DNA of 64,000 nt from Amoebophrya sp. A120 (taxonomy: Eukaryota > Sar > Dinophyceae > Syndiniales > Amoebophryaceae). This document shows positions 53,966 to 64,000 of this stretch, in pieces; the first letter of the stretch is position 1; every line of letters begins with the position of its first letter. The position numbers and the translations under genes are program-made. Location of the stretch: assembly GCA_905178155.1 (NCBI GenBank), contig CAJINV010000003.1:8398764-8462763 (forward strand), written 5' to 3'. The notes beneath the pieces are model-generated. The model saw only the letters and a list, made by a program, of their open reading frames with translations. It made no database searches and was not told the origin of the DNA.

Positions 53966-54225
53966 CAGGGGGTATGGTGGAAAAAATAGTTGTTGTCCCT
54001 GCTACCCGAACAGCACGACGGAGTTGTCATCATGGACTCCGCGATATGAGCATAGAAATAGATCTAGATGAAATAGAAACTGCCCACAAATGTTATGCAC
54101 TTACTTGATTCAGTTTCACTTTCAGAGAAGTCAGTCCCATTTCAGCGTCAGCCTGGTGGGTGCGGCAGGTGCGTGCGTGTGTTTGGCGCGACGGGTGCGC
54201 GCTTCATTGCGTAGTGTGTTCCTAA

Positions 54226-56959
54226 CTATTTCAATGGATAAACATCACCGAACTGGGTGCGCTGGTTCTGAGGTGCGTGGGTGCGTGATTCAGGTGCGTG
54301 ATTCTTGGGCTGGGTGCGTGATTCGGAAACGTACCCGAGTACAACCGTGGGTCGTCGTGCACCAGCTTCGGTAGGTGTTCGGGTCCTGCTTTGTGGCTCC
54401 AATGCATCGCGGTCGCGTGCAGCTATCAGTTGCGGTTTTGGCTCCTGCTTCCCTAAAAGGGTTATAAACCCGGAACCGGTCAGGAAAAGGGCGGTGGAGA
54501 GGAAGAGAAGCGTCACCGACTGCAATATGCATCCGACAAAAATGATGTCTGGGTCGTGTGGAAGATGATTGCGAAAGTGGTCACGCGTGTCTGGCATGAC
54601 TCTGAGCTTTGCGACGCATCGGGAAGATGAAAAGATCTATTCTCCTGTGGGTAGCGTCGTTCTGGGATGAACAGACGCAGTTTTTCACATGGAATTATCC
54701 GCAGCACATAGCAGGTCCAGATCTTGTCATGCTTCTTCTCGGCTGCATATTGTAATGCACACGCCCACAAAACTAGCTGACCGACTTTTGCATCGCAACT
54801 TTCCAGAACCTGACAAATTTGCTTTTCCTATGCAAGTTTTTCATCTCATCGTCGCCGCAATTGCGGTCCTCCGCAGGCGGACCTTCTTTTCGTCCCCAAC
54901 TGCCTTTTCCTTCGCCACCTTCCAACAACCGCGCGAAGGCCGCCCCCATCGCGGCCAATCCACAGGTTATGACGACCGTCAAGAAAGCCTCCACGCCGAA
55001 CAGGAGGAACCTCCGTTCGCCCGGGGGCACCCAGTGTTCGGGGCTCGTAGCGAAGTGCAGCAGGAAACACGCATATCCGGAGGAAAAACGGGGGAGACAC
55101 GTCCCAGACTCAAAGTGGGGATATTCTTGTATGTCGTGCACAAACCACATAATTATTTTATTGTGTGACTTGCGCATGACAGCATTGGGCTCGTAGTGTC
55201 CTCGTCGTCTTTAGCTAGTGCAGCTGCATGAGAAATCGAGCAGCTTATCCTGCTTCTAGCATGAAAAATAATGCCACAATACCACTAGAGTACTTTGCCT
55301 CTCGAAGTGGCTGCGCATGTGCAACATTTCAACCATGCGGATTTGCATGACAAGTATGGGATGGGGACGCTTTTCCCCAGGATAACGCAATTGCCATCAC
55401 GATGGCGGAGAACGAGATCGTGTTGAAAGTGGAAAAAGACGACAGTAGCCAGAACGAATCCTCGCCGCGGTGCGGATGTCCGTTTTTCTGCAGTGGTAGA
55501 ATTGGTTGGTCGTCTTCAGCTTCTTCCCCTACTCCCACGTTGGAATGAGCTTGACTGTTGCAGGCGGAGGCGATGACCTCGCCCAGGCAGATCAACACCA
55601 CGAGCTGAAAGCGCTCCTGCCAAATTTTCAGCGTCGCCCGGAACTGGTTCAGGCAGATGTCCAAGCTCGGATACACGTTTTCCAGCGCAAAGTTCGCGAA
55701 CAGCACCCACAGCACTTTCGCCACCGTTTGCATGCTCCAAATCGCGAGACCCAGGTGAGCGCGGGGGTTGCGTTCGAGAGACGAGAACGGGGACCCTCCA
55801 TTTTCGTCGTCCTGCGCGGCTCGTCGTCCCGGCGTGAAGACACGCTTTGTAAAAGGCGAAAGTTGTTCATGCGTCAATTTCGAAAAACTTCGCTTCTCTC
55901 CCGCCCCGAAGAAGGAGCCACCAGTTGCTCCCGCGACAATTTCATCAAGCTGCGACGCGACGCTGTCTAGCAACAATGCAACCGGGAGCAGAAGCGCGGC
56001 GTCGAGCGCGGCGAGCACCGCGTACGCGAAAGTCGACTTTTTTAGCGTGTCCTCGGTGAGCGCGGCAATGCTACCGCCGTCCTGAAAGAAGGATAAACTT
56101 ACCAAAAAGCGTCTCGCTTCTGGCGACGTTGTTATTTTGCTATCGGAAAACAAATTTTCAGCAAAAAAAATAGCAAACCCGACATCGCACAGCGACATTT
56201 TGCAAGTCACAACTTGTAATTAGATACCCCTTCCACCGCGATAAACTGCCGTTTGCAGGTGACAAAGCCGTAGGCCGAGATGGTGATGACCTGCCCAACG
56301 AGGTACCACCCCACGAAGGCCACCAGGTTTTCCGCGCTCGCCCGGGCCATCAGCGCCGAGCAGACCATCGCGAGCAGGATCACGCCTTCGGCCGCCCAGT
56401 CGAAACTGGGTTTGCTTGACGAACAAACCTCGGTGCTCGTTGGCGAAGTGCTTGTTTCAGAGATACCAGTGGCGCCACCGTCAAGGACCACTCCTTCGGC
56501 CGCGGCCGTCGCGGGGTCCGTTCGTTTCCCGCGCCGTCGGTACGACCGCACCAGGATGGCGTAGTCGGAAACCAGGCTCCACAAAAACCACATCGTGGTG
56601 GTCTGGAGAATGACGTGCAACCAGGGCAGGCCGACGACGGCCCCTTCCGCTTTCTCCAGGGGTTTGGTCACGATGTGGATCATCACCACGTAAACCAGAT
56701 CAAAAAACAGCTCGCAGTTCGACACGGTCCAGTGCGCTGCACCATGGGCCGGGAGCGTACTCACCGGGTCCGCGGGGGGAAGAAGCGGGCTCGCGCCACC
56801 GACGTCCTGTTCGTGCACAAGCTGCACAAGATCCCGCGCGGAGTCGATCGGCCGCGAGAATTGCGGCGGGGACCGGTGGTCCGCTCTTCCGCGGTCAGGT
56901 GGCGCCGTCTCGTCGGATTCGCCGCGCGCCCGGTGTAGGCGGCGCTCGTGCGCGGACAT
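54226..56959 (-). CDS. LtrA-family (low temperature requirement A) membrane protein
   Basis: Four exons (56959-56228, 56081-55385, 55068-54831, 54520-54226) sum to 1,962 bases, giving 653 residues. The protein has a basic, disordered N-terminus, then SNCELFFDLVYVVMIHIV at about residues 80-97, the hallmark start of PF06772 (LtrA), several hydrophobic segments, and WQERFQLVVLICLGEVIAS, matching the conserved ERF...LGE motif. Further membrane segments include FLLFGVEAFLTVVITCGLAA and VTLLFLSTALFLTGSGFI. The first intron has a GTATCT donor and TTCTTTCAG acceptor; the next two are introners. Bacterial family members are about 400 residues; this one is enlarged by a loop with many charged residues (exon 2) and by the tails. 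Molecular function is unknown. The last exon's end is fused to GTGCGTGATTC repeats. Confidence 0.8.
54526..54830. mobile_element. Introner, family A
   Basis: Starts TATGCATCCGACAAAAATG (with GTCTGGGTCGTGTGGAAG) and ends TTTGCTTTTCCTA. Exact TGCAA flanks. Joins EMKNL to QSVTLLFL in the LtrA-like gene. Confidence 0.82.
55074..55384. mobile_element. Introner, family F
   Basis: Starts TATCCGGAGGAAAAACGGG, ends GACGCTTTTCCCCAGGATA. Exact ACGCA flanks. Joins SAIVMAIA to CFLLHFATS. Confidence 0.85.
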
Positions 56960-57780
56960 GCTTAAAACAGGGGGGTGGCTGCTTAGTCAGCGGGGTGGCG
57001 CATGGCGAGCGCCAAAGCCACGCTGCGCAGCAATGAGGCGGGCTTGCCGCTGGCACCTCCGGGGCGTTCGAGCTTCGCGCGAGCGGGATGGCGCGGAACA
57101 CACGGCAACACACCGCACAAGCAGGGCGACAAAGGCTCGCGCCGTCTAGGGGCGGGGGGAGCGCAAAAACGTCACACGCAAAGCCGGGAATCCAGGGCGG
57201 CGCCTCGCGGCGGCCATCGGCGCACGCCAACCCGGATCGGGGTTTGGAATGCGCGCGGCCGGGCCGCCCGCAAGTATCACCGAACTCCGGGGCGTGGTCA
57301 AACAGGCCCGCGGGGGCCACCGCTTTGCATTTTTCTATAATGTGCGAAGGGCCGCGGCGGCGGAGTTGAGCGACTCCGGCAAAGGGGAAAGGGTCGCAAG
57401 ACCCTAGGCAGGGCGCGTTGTGTCATTGCTTTCTGCAGATTGCAGAGCCTTGCCGAGGCCCCCCTATGGTATTGTGGGGAATGCGCCCGGCGCTCCTGTT
57501 ATAGGGTGGCGAAAACCGCCCGTACTAGGGCGGCTCGGACGGGCGGCGGCAAAAGCGTGCGCATTTATGGCGCTTCAAACCAGCAGGGCCTTTCCGGGGC
57601 TCGTATCGGCCGCCCGCCGCGATTCCGCAAACGCAGAGCCCCGCGCAGTTCAGGAATGGCCGGCGCGATCACGATTCTTTTACGTGCTATAACGTGGCAA
57701 CTTTCGGCAACAAACGAGGCAGGGCATACGATTATGGGGCATTTAGAGGCCAGCCCGCACCCTATATCTGGCTGACGCGG
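56960..57780. other. GC-rich stretch without a supported gene
   Basis: Upstream of the LtrA-like start. Long overlapping ORFs exist on both strands because of GC content, but none has protein-like composition or a recognised motif. It probably includes the promoter. Confidence 0.45.
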
Positions 57781-57915
57781 GATGTTTTGTAATTTTGGCG
57801 TTGCCAACGCACCAGATTCTGGCGAAAATAGTAAAATCCTGCACAATGGCTGACCAAAATCGCAAAATTGCGCGCGTTCACCCCTCAAAATCACAAAATC
57901 TTGCGTGTTGGCTCG

Positions 57916-58428
57916 TCACCGTCGCAAAATCTTACGTGTCAACGGGTGAACGCGCAAGATTTTGCGATTTTGGCCGGCCACCGCGCGAGATTTTGCAAAT
58001 TTGGCCGACCACCGCGCGGGATGTTGCGATTTTGGTTCGCCACAACGCGAGATTTTGCAATTTTGGCCGGCCACCGCGCGGGATTTCCCGATTTTGGCCG
58101 GCCAGTGCCCATGATTCTGCGACTTTGGCCGGCCAATGCGCCAGATTTTACAACTCTTTTCCCTCTTCCGTCTTCTTACTTTTCCTTTACCGTGAGCCTG
58201 CAGCTGCTCGTGGCTAAACAAACCCCGTGGTAACTCCTTCGACTCTGCTAACAACTTCATCGGGATTTTGCCGCCTTCTGCCGCGCACTTTTTCAGCGCT
58301 ACTTCCGCCGTTTTCGCCCCGAACGCTTTTTTCATGTTTTCAAACGAAGACAGATTTTCATCTGCCTGCTGCTTCAGCTCACCTTGGAGCTCGGACCAAA
58401 AGTCCTGCTCCTCCTCGTCACTCAGCAT
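57916..58428 (-). CDS. Putative small protein whose C-terminus reads through a minisatellite
   Basis: From the ATG at 58428 the frame encodes an acidic-to-amphipathic segment (MLSDEEEQDFWSELQGELKQ, then SSFENMKKAFGAKTAEVALK) of about 90 residues that looks like real protein, ending in a basic KVRRRKREK. It then runs through a 31-bp repeat array as repeated AKIGKSRAVAGQN-type units to a stop at 57916. No family recognised. The repeat part may be non-coding, with the true end or splice site before it. Confidence 0.35.
   Translation of the reverse strand: MLSDEEEQDFWSELQGELKQQADENLSSFENMKKAFGAKTAEVALKKCAAEGGKIPMKLLAESKELPRGLFSHEQLQAHGKGKVRRRKREKSCKIWRIGRPKSQNHGHWPAKIGKSRAVAGQNCKISRCGEPKSQHPARWSAKFAKSRAVAGQNRKILRVHPLTRKILRR
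57951..58150. repeat. 31-bp minisatellite, array 1
   Basis: About six copies of GCGCGAGATTTTGCGATTTT followed by GGCCGGCCACC, with drift. Just upstream (57850-57950) the same words occur in the opposite orientation. Confidence 0.85.
58155..58194. repeat. 40-bp direct duplication (pair with 58604-58643)
   Basis: TCTTTTCCCTCTTCCGTCTT and the following 20 bases recur identically at 58604-58643, where they abut the end of the 159-bp duplication. Confidence 0.85.
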
Positions 58429-58445
58429 AGGCGTGGGAGGGTGGG

Positions 58446-58604
58446 AAGAAAAAAGCAACGCGAGGTCGCGATTTCCGAGTCCCAGCTACCCGCTTTTTTC
58501 TTTTTCTACGAGCGCATTTGGCGCAACAGCATATTTTGACATGATGACGGCGTAGGCGTGCGTCGCGGCAAAAGAACCGCTGGACTCGTCCCTCGCCAGT
58601 CATT
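58446..58604. repeat. 159-bp direct duplication (pair with 59371-59529)
   Basis: Same order and only a few mismatches at a constant offset of 925 bp. The two copies bracket about 766 bp. The right boundary at 58604 coincides with the start of the 40-bp duplicate. Confidence 0.85.
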
Positions 58605-59524
58605 CTTTTCCCTCTTCCGTCTTCTTACTTTTCCTTTACCGTGGTGAACACAAGACCGTCTGGCCCCAAACGCGATCGCCGAGCGCCAACGCGGAAGCTG
58701 CTCTTCACCGACGAGCACAGCAGACGCAGGTATCGACCTGGCGATACCGAGGGCAGGTGGGGCCCCTTTTTCCAACGACGCTCTCCGAGGAGAGGGTGCC
58801 GACTTGAGGCACGAGACCACCACCCACCGACGCTCGACGACGAGACGCAAATCTCGACCCGCGATGCCAACTCCTACTGCACTGACTCCGCCGACTTCTA
58901 CTGCAGACCACTGGCCACCGGCGTCTGTAGGCGACTGAGCCTAGACAGATCAAACGCGGCGAAGCACTGCTGCTCAGGCGGGCCTGAAACAGCAGCGCTC
59001 CGGAACACCGCGGTCTACCACGCAAGCATGGAGACCGCGGCGCCCGCTCAAACAAGAGAACACGGAGCGCACTACCGGCGGGGTAGCGAGTGCCTGGACA
59101 CAAGCCGACCGACCCACCGAGCAGCAGCGCCGACGCCTAAACGGTGGCGAAACTGGAGGGCACCTTGGCCTCCTTCAGAACGTCTACTTCCTACGGCCAA
59201 CGAGCGCGCCAGCGCTTCAACCTCAGACCTGGAACTCACACCTGCACACGTCCAACGAGGGCCACTTGGCCTCAAGCCCGCTCCTCCCTTTCCACCTGCA
59301 TACTGCACACTGAGCAACACAGGGGAGGAACGACATCTGCTGTGGGCACGGACGATGAGACCGCGAGGACAAGAAAAAAGCAACGCGAGGTCGCGATTTC
59401 CGAGTCCCAGCTGCCCGCTTTTTTCTTTTTCTACGAGCGCATTTGGCGCAACAGCATACTGCGACATGATGACGGCGTAGGCGTGCGTCGCGGCAAAAGA
59501 ACCGCTGGACTCGTCCCTCGCCAG

Positions 59525-59715
59525 TCATTTTGGCCCAACGTGCCAGATTTTGCAACTTCGGCCGGTCGACGCGTAATATTTTGCAATTTTGGCCGGCCAC
59601 CGGGCAAGATTTTGCAATTTTGGCCAGCCAAGGTGCGAAATTTTGCGATTTTCGCCGGGCAGTGCGCTAGATTCGCTGGCCAGCGTGTGAGATTTTGCGA
59701 TTTTGGCCAGTATTA
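59525..59715. repeat. 31-bp minisatellite, array 2
   Basis: About five further units of the family at 57951, with GATTTTGCAATTTTGGCCGG cores, directly after the second 159-bp duplicate. Confidence 0.8.
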
Positions 59716-60492
59716 AATCCTAGGTAGGATCTCAGCAATATCGCAGAACACGCTCCGACGATAGGAGCCAGACAGGTAGGACCCTGGTCGATTCGCTCGA
59801 CCAAACTCATAGCACGAACCTACCAAAGAAAAGCGCTCCAGAATTGTCCCGCTTCAACACATTGAGCGAATTCCTTTGATTCCTCCGATCGACTACCATC
59901 GACCCTCTGACTTTTCTCAAGTAGTTCCTCTCTTCCTCTCTCCTCCTGGTGCCCTCTGTTTCTACTTTCTAACGCTAGCACGCTACAGAGCCCGCAAGAA
60001 CGATGCGTCAGAAGAATTCACCACAGATTGTGGCGCATGCTTCTGACCACCATTGTTAATTGTGGCGCATGCTGTTTGTTTCAGTGATGCGCACCGGTAT
60101 CGCTACCAGTGTAGCGATTCCGGTTTTTGCATCGTTTTTTTTTGTTTATTTTTTCCAGTTTGCGGCTCGCGTGCCATCCGAATTTTTAAAAAAAAGGAAA
60201 TCGCCGGCCGTCCGGAATGCGGGAAGCTGTGGTTTTTGAAGCAGGGCCACAGGATGATCCAGCATTACGTCAAGCTACATCTTCTGCCGCGTTTTATGCA
60301 ATTTCGCAAGACACACACCACAGCACACCTCGTGCTGCTGCTCGACCTATCCCGATGATCTATTCCTTTACCGTACGCGATGACGTGACGTAGTCCCTAG
60401 GTTGCAGCCAATAGCCTGCTGGGCTGCCGGTAGGTCGCAGAATCTGTTCACAACCTGCCTCCTGCGCGCTTGTTTTTTGACTGCCGCCACCC
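59716..60492. other. Gene-free stretch
   Basis: No supported ORF or repeat family; contains a T-run near 60130 and an A-run near 60190. Confidence 0.4.
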
Positions 60493-60699
60493 TGCCGCCA
60501 GGCATGCCGCCAGGGGGGTTGGCGGCAGTTTACCAGGATGGTATGGCGATGTTCGCCAGGTGCCGCCGAGCAAATTTGTAAAAAGAAGAATATTAGATAA
60601 TCAAGTTTTTTTTATATTTTCTGTGTTCGGTGACGGCGGCCATCGCCATACCATCCTGGTAAAGTGCCGCCAACCCCCTTGGCGGCATGACTGGCGGCA
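60493..60699. repeat. Long hairpin (59-bp inverted repeat), MITE-like
   Basis: 60493-60551 and 60640-60699 are reverse complements with only a few differences. The arms read TGCCGCCAGGCATGCCGCC and end in TACCAGGATGGTATGGCGATG-like sequence around an AT-rich loop of about 90 bases. Confidence 0.85.
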
Positions 60700-61723
60700 T
60701 GAGGGGGGCCCGCAGTTATTTTTATAAGCTGCGGGGGGCGGGGGTCCCCGGGGGTCTGCGGGGGTCTGCGGGGCTCGATTCATTCTAAAGGAGAAAAAAA
60801 CAAAAGATGTATTATGTTTGTCAATCACGGTGGGACTCTAGCGTTTTGCAAGCGCCATGGAACTGCCCATAGTGCCACCGCCGTGCTCTTTGTGCGGCGC
60901 CCTTGTGGCGTATTTGTAACTGCTCGGTGCAGTTTTTGGGATGGCGGATGCCACCGCCAGGTGGCATCTAGGGGGCCAAAAATTCCTGCATGCGTGTCCT
61001 CCACGCGGGCGGCCCCTGGGTGCGTCGTTGTGGTTGTTAATTGTGACAATCGCAGCCCGCAGCTAACGGCTCAGAGCTTCTCCGGACGGCTGAGCCGATG
61101 CATGCAGGTGCCAGAAAAGTGAAGCAAAGTCTTGCTGTTTCTGGGCGGGCGGGGAGAAGAAATGTTTAAAGTTGGGAACACTGAAGAAGGACATGTGGTG
61201 TGAGTTACTTTCGGTATAGACAAACCCCCGTAAGATTATTTCAATTACATTGAAGCTGCAACTGTGCTTTGCGCATGGCAAGTCGGTGAGTTGTTTTTTC
61301 GTTTGGGCGTATGAGCAGGCACCTTATTTAGTTTCGACTTCATGCACTACGTATGCATGAGTATGAGATGAGCAGAAGTTTGCGAATTTTTTATTTTACG
61401 CACGGCAAATCATGACTTTTTTATTGTACTCAGGGTCTGAGTCGGTTGCTCCTGTTTCTTTTGGTTGGTAGCTTTACAATCGCGAAGTCCATGTTTTTTT
61501 TCCTTTTTTTTGTGAATTCGGTGTCGTTTTCTCGTGGTGTGTATCTCTATCTTGCTTGGAATCTCTACTGCTACTGTTGCTATTCCTTGTCCTTATATAC
61601 ATTCAGTTCTCAGCCCGCCCGGCTACAGTGCTCTACTCAAGCTTCCATTTAGGATTTTGCTTTCTACTCCGACTTTAGGACTTTCCTTTCTACTCAGACT
61701 TTACCACTACTTCGCTGGCAATC
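60700..61723. other. Gene-free stretch upstream of the right-hand gene
   Basis: A G-run tract lies at 60730-60775 (several GGGGG runs). Otherwise AT-rich with T-runs near 61490-61510. No supported gene. Confidence 0.4.
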
Positions 61724-63840
61724 ATGAAAAGGAGCGGCAGCAGCCCCGCGGCGATTGTCAGCACGGCCGTCGGGAGGAGCGGGAGCACGCCGGTGGAGCC
61801 GACGCGCCGCCCGGCCCGCCAGCTCCGCCCCAGCTTCGCCCCAGCCTCGCCCCCGCCGTCTTTGACGTCGCGCATGAAACAGGAACACGCGGCGGCGGCG
61901 GTATCCTTTGCAAAAACACCCCGCCCCATTCCTGCCGTGCGTATTTGCATGCCCGGGCCAAACTATTTGGCCTGCCGCCCGCGTATAGGCTTTTTTGATG
62001 CTGTTTGTAACTTTCGCAACGAGGAGCAGGGCAGCAATTTGTCATGCGCAAGGGCCAGAATTTCTTTGCAGTTGTGATAGAGGTGCAGTCTTGGCTGTGG
62101 GGTGGGGGGTTTTGTCCAAAGGATGGCAGGCAGAGCCGTTATCTATTGCAAAAGAATCAAACTAGTACGAATTGCTTTTGCATCTGCATCACATCAAAGG
62201 TCCGCAGCATTGGTAGCGGAATTTGTGATGCGGGTTTGCCTTCAGAAAATAAAAACTTATATTTGTAACGCGTGACAACTGCAATCACTATGAGTGCGAT
62301 ACTTTTGCACAGGATGCCCGCTGAGTTGCGACGATTTCAGCACCTCGTCTGACGACGGACGGTATCAGGTGCAAAAGTGTCTGGGTCTGGAAGCGCCAAA
62401 CTTGTGATGCGCATTTCAGAATACAGAAAAATCTCTCATGCATAGGTCGCAAAAGCTGCACACTTTCTGTCACCAAAATGAGGAATTTGTCATGCGGATT
62501 CGGCAGTGCGGAAGCTTGTCGAGACCTGTGACGCTAGAGCTTCCATGCCACACCTTCTGCGCCATGAAAGCCAGCATGTTTTTCCAGACCCAGACCCTTT
62601 TACCTTTGATATGCTCGCCGCGAGCTCGATGTCAATCATCAGAACTATCCTGTGTAAAAACGTCCCCACCCCATAGTCAAGTTAGTAAATCTGGAACACA
62701 AATTTCCAAGTTTTGGGAGTTTTGCATGACAAGTTTCCATCTGTATTGTCGTGCTGTTTAGCAAGGACAGCCGCATGAGAAAACAAGCCTCTCATCCTGT
62801 TCACAGCATTACAAAGTCCAAAACAAGATTGGAAATGCCTCTCATGCTCATCCGCATTACAAATGTTCTTGTCATTGCACATTTGCATGACAACTCTGGG
62901 GTGGGGACGTTTTTACACAGGATAAGAACGGCCAAAAAGTCATCCCGGGCAAAACCGCTGAAAAGACCCGCCTCCCCGGGCGAGTTGCAGTCCCTGTGGA
63001 CGATTCTCGCGGGCCATGGTATGGATGTGTCAGAGTTGAAATCAGCAGAGTTGAAGTAGAGATAACTTGTAATGCATAAAATCGATGCCAGTTGCAAGCC
63101 CAATGTCTACGCGGCGCATGACAAAGCTGAGTATTTAGAGTCAGAATGCAGTTTGTAACTCTCTTAGGGCAAGGAGGACGCCTGTTGTCATGCTGCTTGA
63201 GCAGCTCTTTTTCTACCCCGAAACAGGCTCACAATCTGCCTCCCTTGCCTACTCAGCAAGACAGGCATTTTATGCATAGCAAACTACTTCAACTTTGACG
63301 ATTTCAAACCTGACAGCTCCATGCGTGGCTTTGTGCGCCCTTCCTCGCCCCTGGCGGGGAAGGGGTGCATTTGCCGCCACTGCGGGTGTATGCAATGCAA
63401 AAGCATCGCACTCGTATACTAAATGCATTACAAATTTCCTCTGCGTGAGACATAAGATTTGTAATGCGGATTTACCTTGTTTATAAAAAAAACCTCTCGC
63501 GCGATGTTGCTACACAATCGACGGGGTTAATAAACAAACTGCATTGCTCGTGGAAATAGGTCATTTTTGAAAGTTCGAGTTGCAATTTTACATACGATGC
63601 TAGCTGTTTCTTCTAAAAACTATCGCTCGTTACTACACTAGTTCTAATTTACTACATCAAGGAAATTTGTAATGCATGATTGCAATTACTACGGGTGCGA
63701 TATTTTTGCGCAGGATAGGGTTTGCGGCGACCACCAACACGGGAGTTGCAAAACTAAGCTACAGCGAGAACGATAAGCGGCACACCTTTACCGGGGCAAC
63801 GGACGGCCGGAAGGTTTTGGTGTACGATTGGCAGCTCCCC
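61724..63840 (+). CDS. 5' part of an introner-rich gene running off the window
   Basis: An ATG at 61724 opens an arginine/proline/serine-rich start (MKRSGSSPAAIVSTAVGRSG). Later exons join in frame: 62617-62645, 62930-63019, 63329-63388 and 63723-63840 give SSMSIIRTAKKSSRAKPLKR, then SLWTILAGHGFVRPSSP, a cysteine cluster CICRHCGC, and LSYSENDKRHTFTGATDGRK followed by VLVYDWQL. The last part resembles one WD40-type strand set (DG-x-V-Y-D-W), but one repeat is not enough for a call. The short exons between 61942 and 62362 could not be joined with certainty. The coding region continues beyond 64000. Confidence 0.5.
61942..62123. mobile_element. Composite introner remnant (families A and F)
   Basis: Begins TATTTGCATGCCCGGGCC, contains a family A-like end (TTCTTTGCAGTTGTGATA at about 62062-62079) and then a family F-like end (GGGGTGGGGGGTTTTGTCC...GGAT). 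Looks like one element inserted in another. Confidence 0.45.
62140..62314. mobile_element. Introner, family C
   Basis: Starts TATCTATTGCAAAAGAATC, ends GCGATACTTTTGCACAGGAT. Flanks only partly match. Confidence 0.65.
62363..62611. mobile_element. Introner, family A
   Basis: Starts TATCAGGTGCAAAAGTGTC with CTGGGTCTGGAAG, ends CTTTTACCTTTGATA after TTCCAGACCCAGACC. Flanks differ (GACGG, TGCTC). Confidence 0.7.
62646..62924. mobile_element. Introner, family F
   Basis: TIRs TATCCTGTGTAAAAACGTCC / GGACGTTTTTACACAGGATA, exact AGAAC flanks (62641-62645, 62925-62929). Joins SIIRT to AKKSSRAK. Confidence 0.9.
63020..63323. mobile_element. Introner, family B
   Basis: Starts TATGGATGTGTCAGAGTTG; right end mutated (CCTGACAGCTCCATG). 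Flanks CATGG and CGTGG. Joins ILAGHG to FVRPSSPL. Confidence 0.8.
63389..63717. mobile_element. Introner, family C
   Basis: Starts TATGCAATGCAAAAGCATCG, ends GATATTTTTGCGCAGGATA. Flanks GGGTG and GGGTT. Joins ICRHCG to CAATTNTGV. Confidence 0.85.
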
Positions 63841-64000
63841 TATGAAAGTGCCCAGCGCCCCCGAGCCCGCATTTGTCAAGCAAAAGGCAACGCATGATAA
63901 TGATGATGATGATGAAGGCACTACTTGCGTGACAGATTCCCGAATCCAAAACAGCACTACGCTACGTAGTGCTATTCGTAGAAAGTTGTAGCGCAGTCTG
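63841..64000. mobile_element. Introner, family D, left part only
   Basis: Starts TATGAAAGTGCCCAGCGCCC after TCCCC, at the end of an open exon. The right end lies beyond the window. Contains an (ATG)n run near 63898. Confidence 0.6.

Noticed and set aside
58641-59480. 279-codon plus-strand frame starting MVNTRPSGPK
   Set aside because: Open on both strands because of GC content; it runs into the 159-bp duplicated block and shows no domain. Not called as a gene, although a gag-like start cannot be excluded.

Overview
This window looks like nuclear DNA of an intron-rich, mixed-GC protist. I infer an alveolate of the parasitic dinoflagellate type (Amoebophrya-like). The reason is that host genes are cut by many short, repeated, terminal-inverted-repeat introns ('introners') whose ends cannot be placed as GT-AG, a habit known from Amoebophrya. 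The species call is inference; no rRNA, tRNA or spliced-leader gene is present to test it.

Layout. 1-920: a dispersed foldback repeat. 921-11079: a complete 10.16-kb DNA transposon with 54-bp terminal inverted repeats and a 5-bp target duplication (GTATG). It carries a protein with two PD-(D/E)XK-like domains, a six-exon gene for a 1,250-residue protein and a six-exon gene for a 450-residue charged protein. 11080-15800: a methyltransferase-like gene broken by insertions flanked by long direct duplications. 16400-19416: an unrecognised gene with one introner and one such insertion. 20583-32449: one 13-exon gene for a 2,871-residue coiled-coil protein, interrupted by nine introners. 32450-34900: AT-rich and gene-free. 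34908-35857: a small gene. 36277-42101: a decayed Ty3-type RNase H/integrase fused to a truncated tyrosine recombinase. 42985-48929: a sialidase-like (Asp-box) gene of about 12 exons on the minus strand. 48985-54000: minisatellites and a tandem segmental duplication. 54226-56959: an LtrA-family membrane protein gene of four exons. 57000-61700: minisatellites, nested duplications and a hairpin. 61724-64000: the 5' part of another introner-rich gene.

The central observation joins the transposon and the introners. At least seven TIR families of introners (called A to G here) share one insertion grammar: they begin TAT (occasionally mutated), end ATA, and sit between 5-bp direct repeats. Removing the element plus one repeat copy restores the reading frame in every junction I could follow. 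The 10.16-kb transposon has the same TAT...ATA ends and the same 5-bp duplication. It is therefore a candidate autonomous relative of the element class that makes new introns in this genome. Its own genes contain only ordinary GT-AG introns.

Coordinates of exons were worked out by hand from reading-frame continuity and may be off by a few bases where boundaries are repeated.
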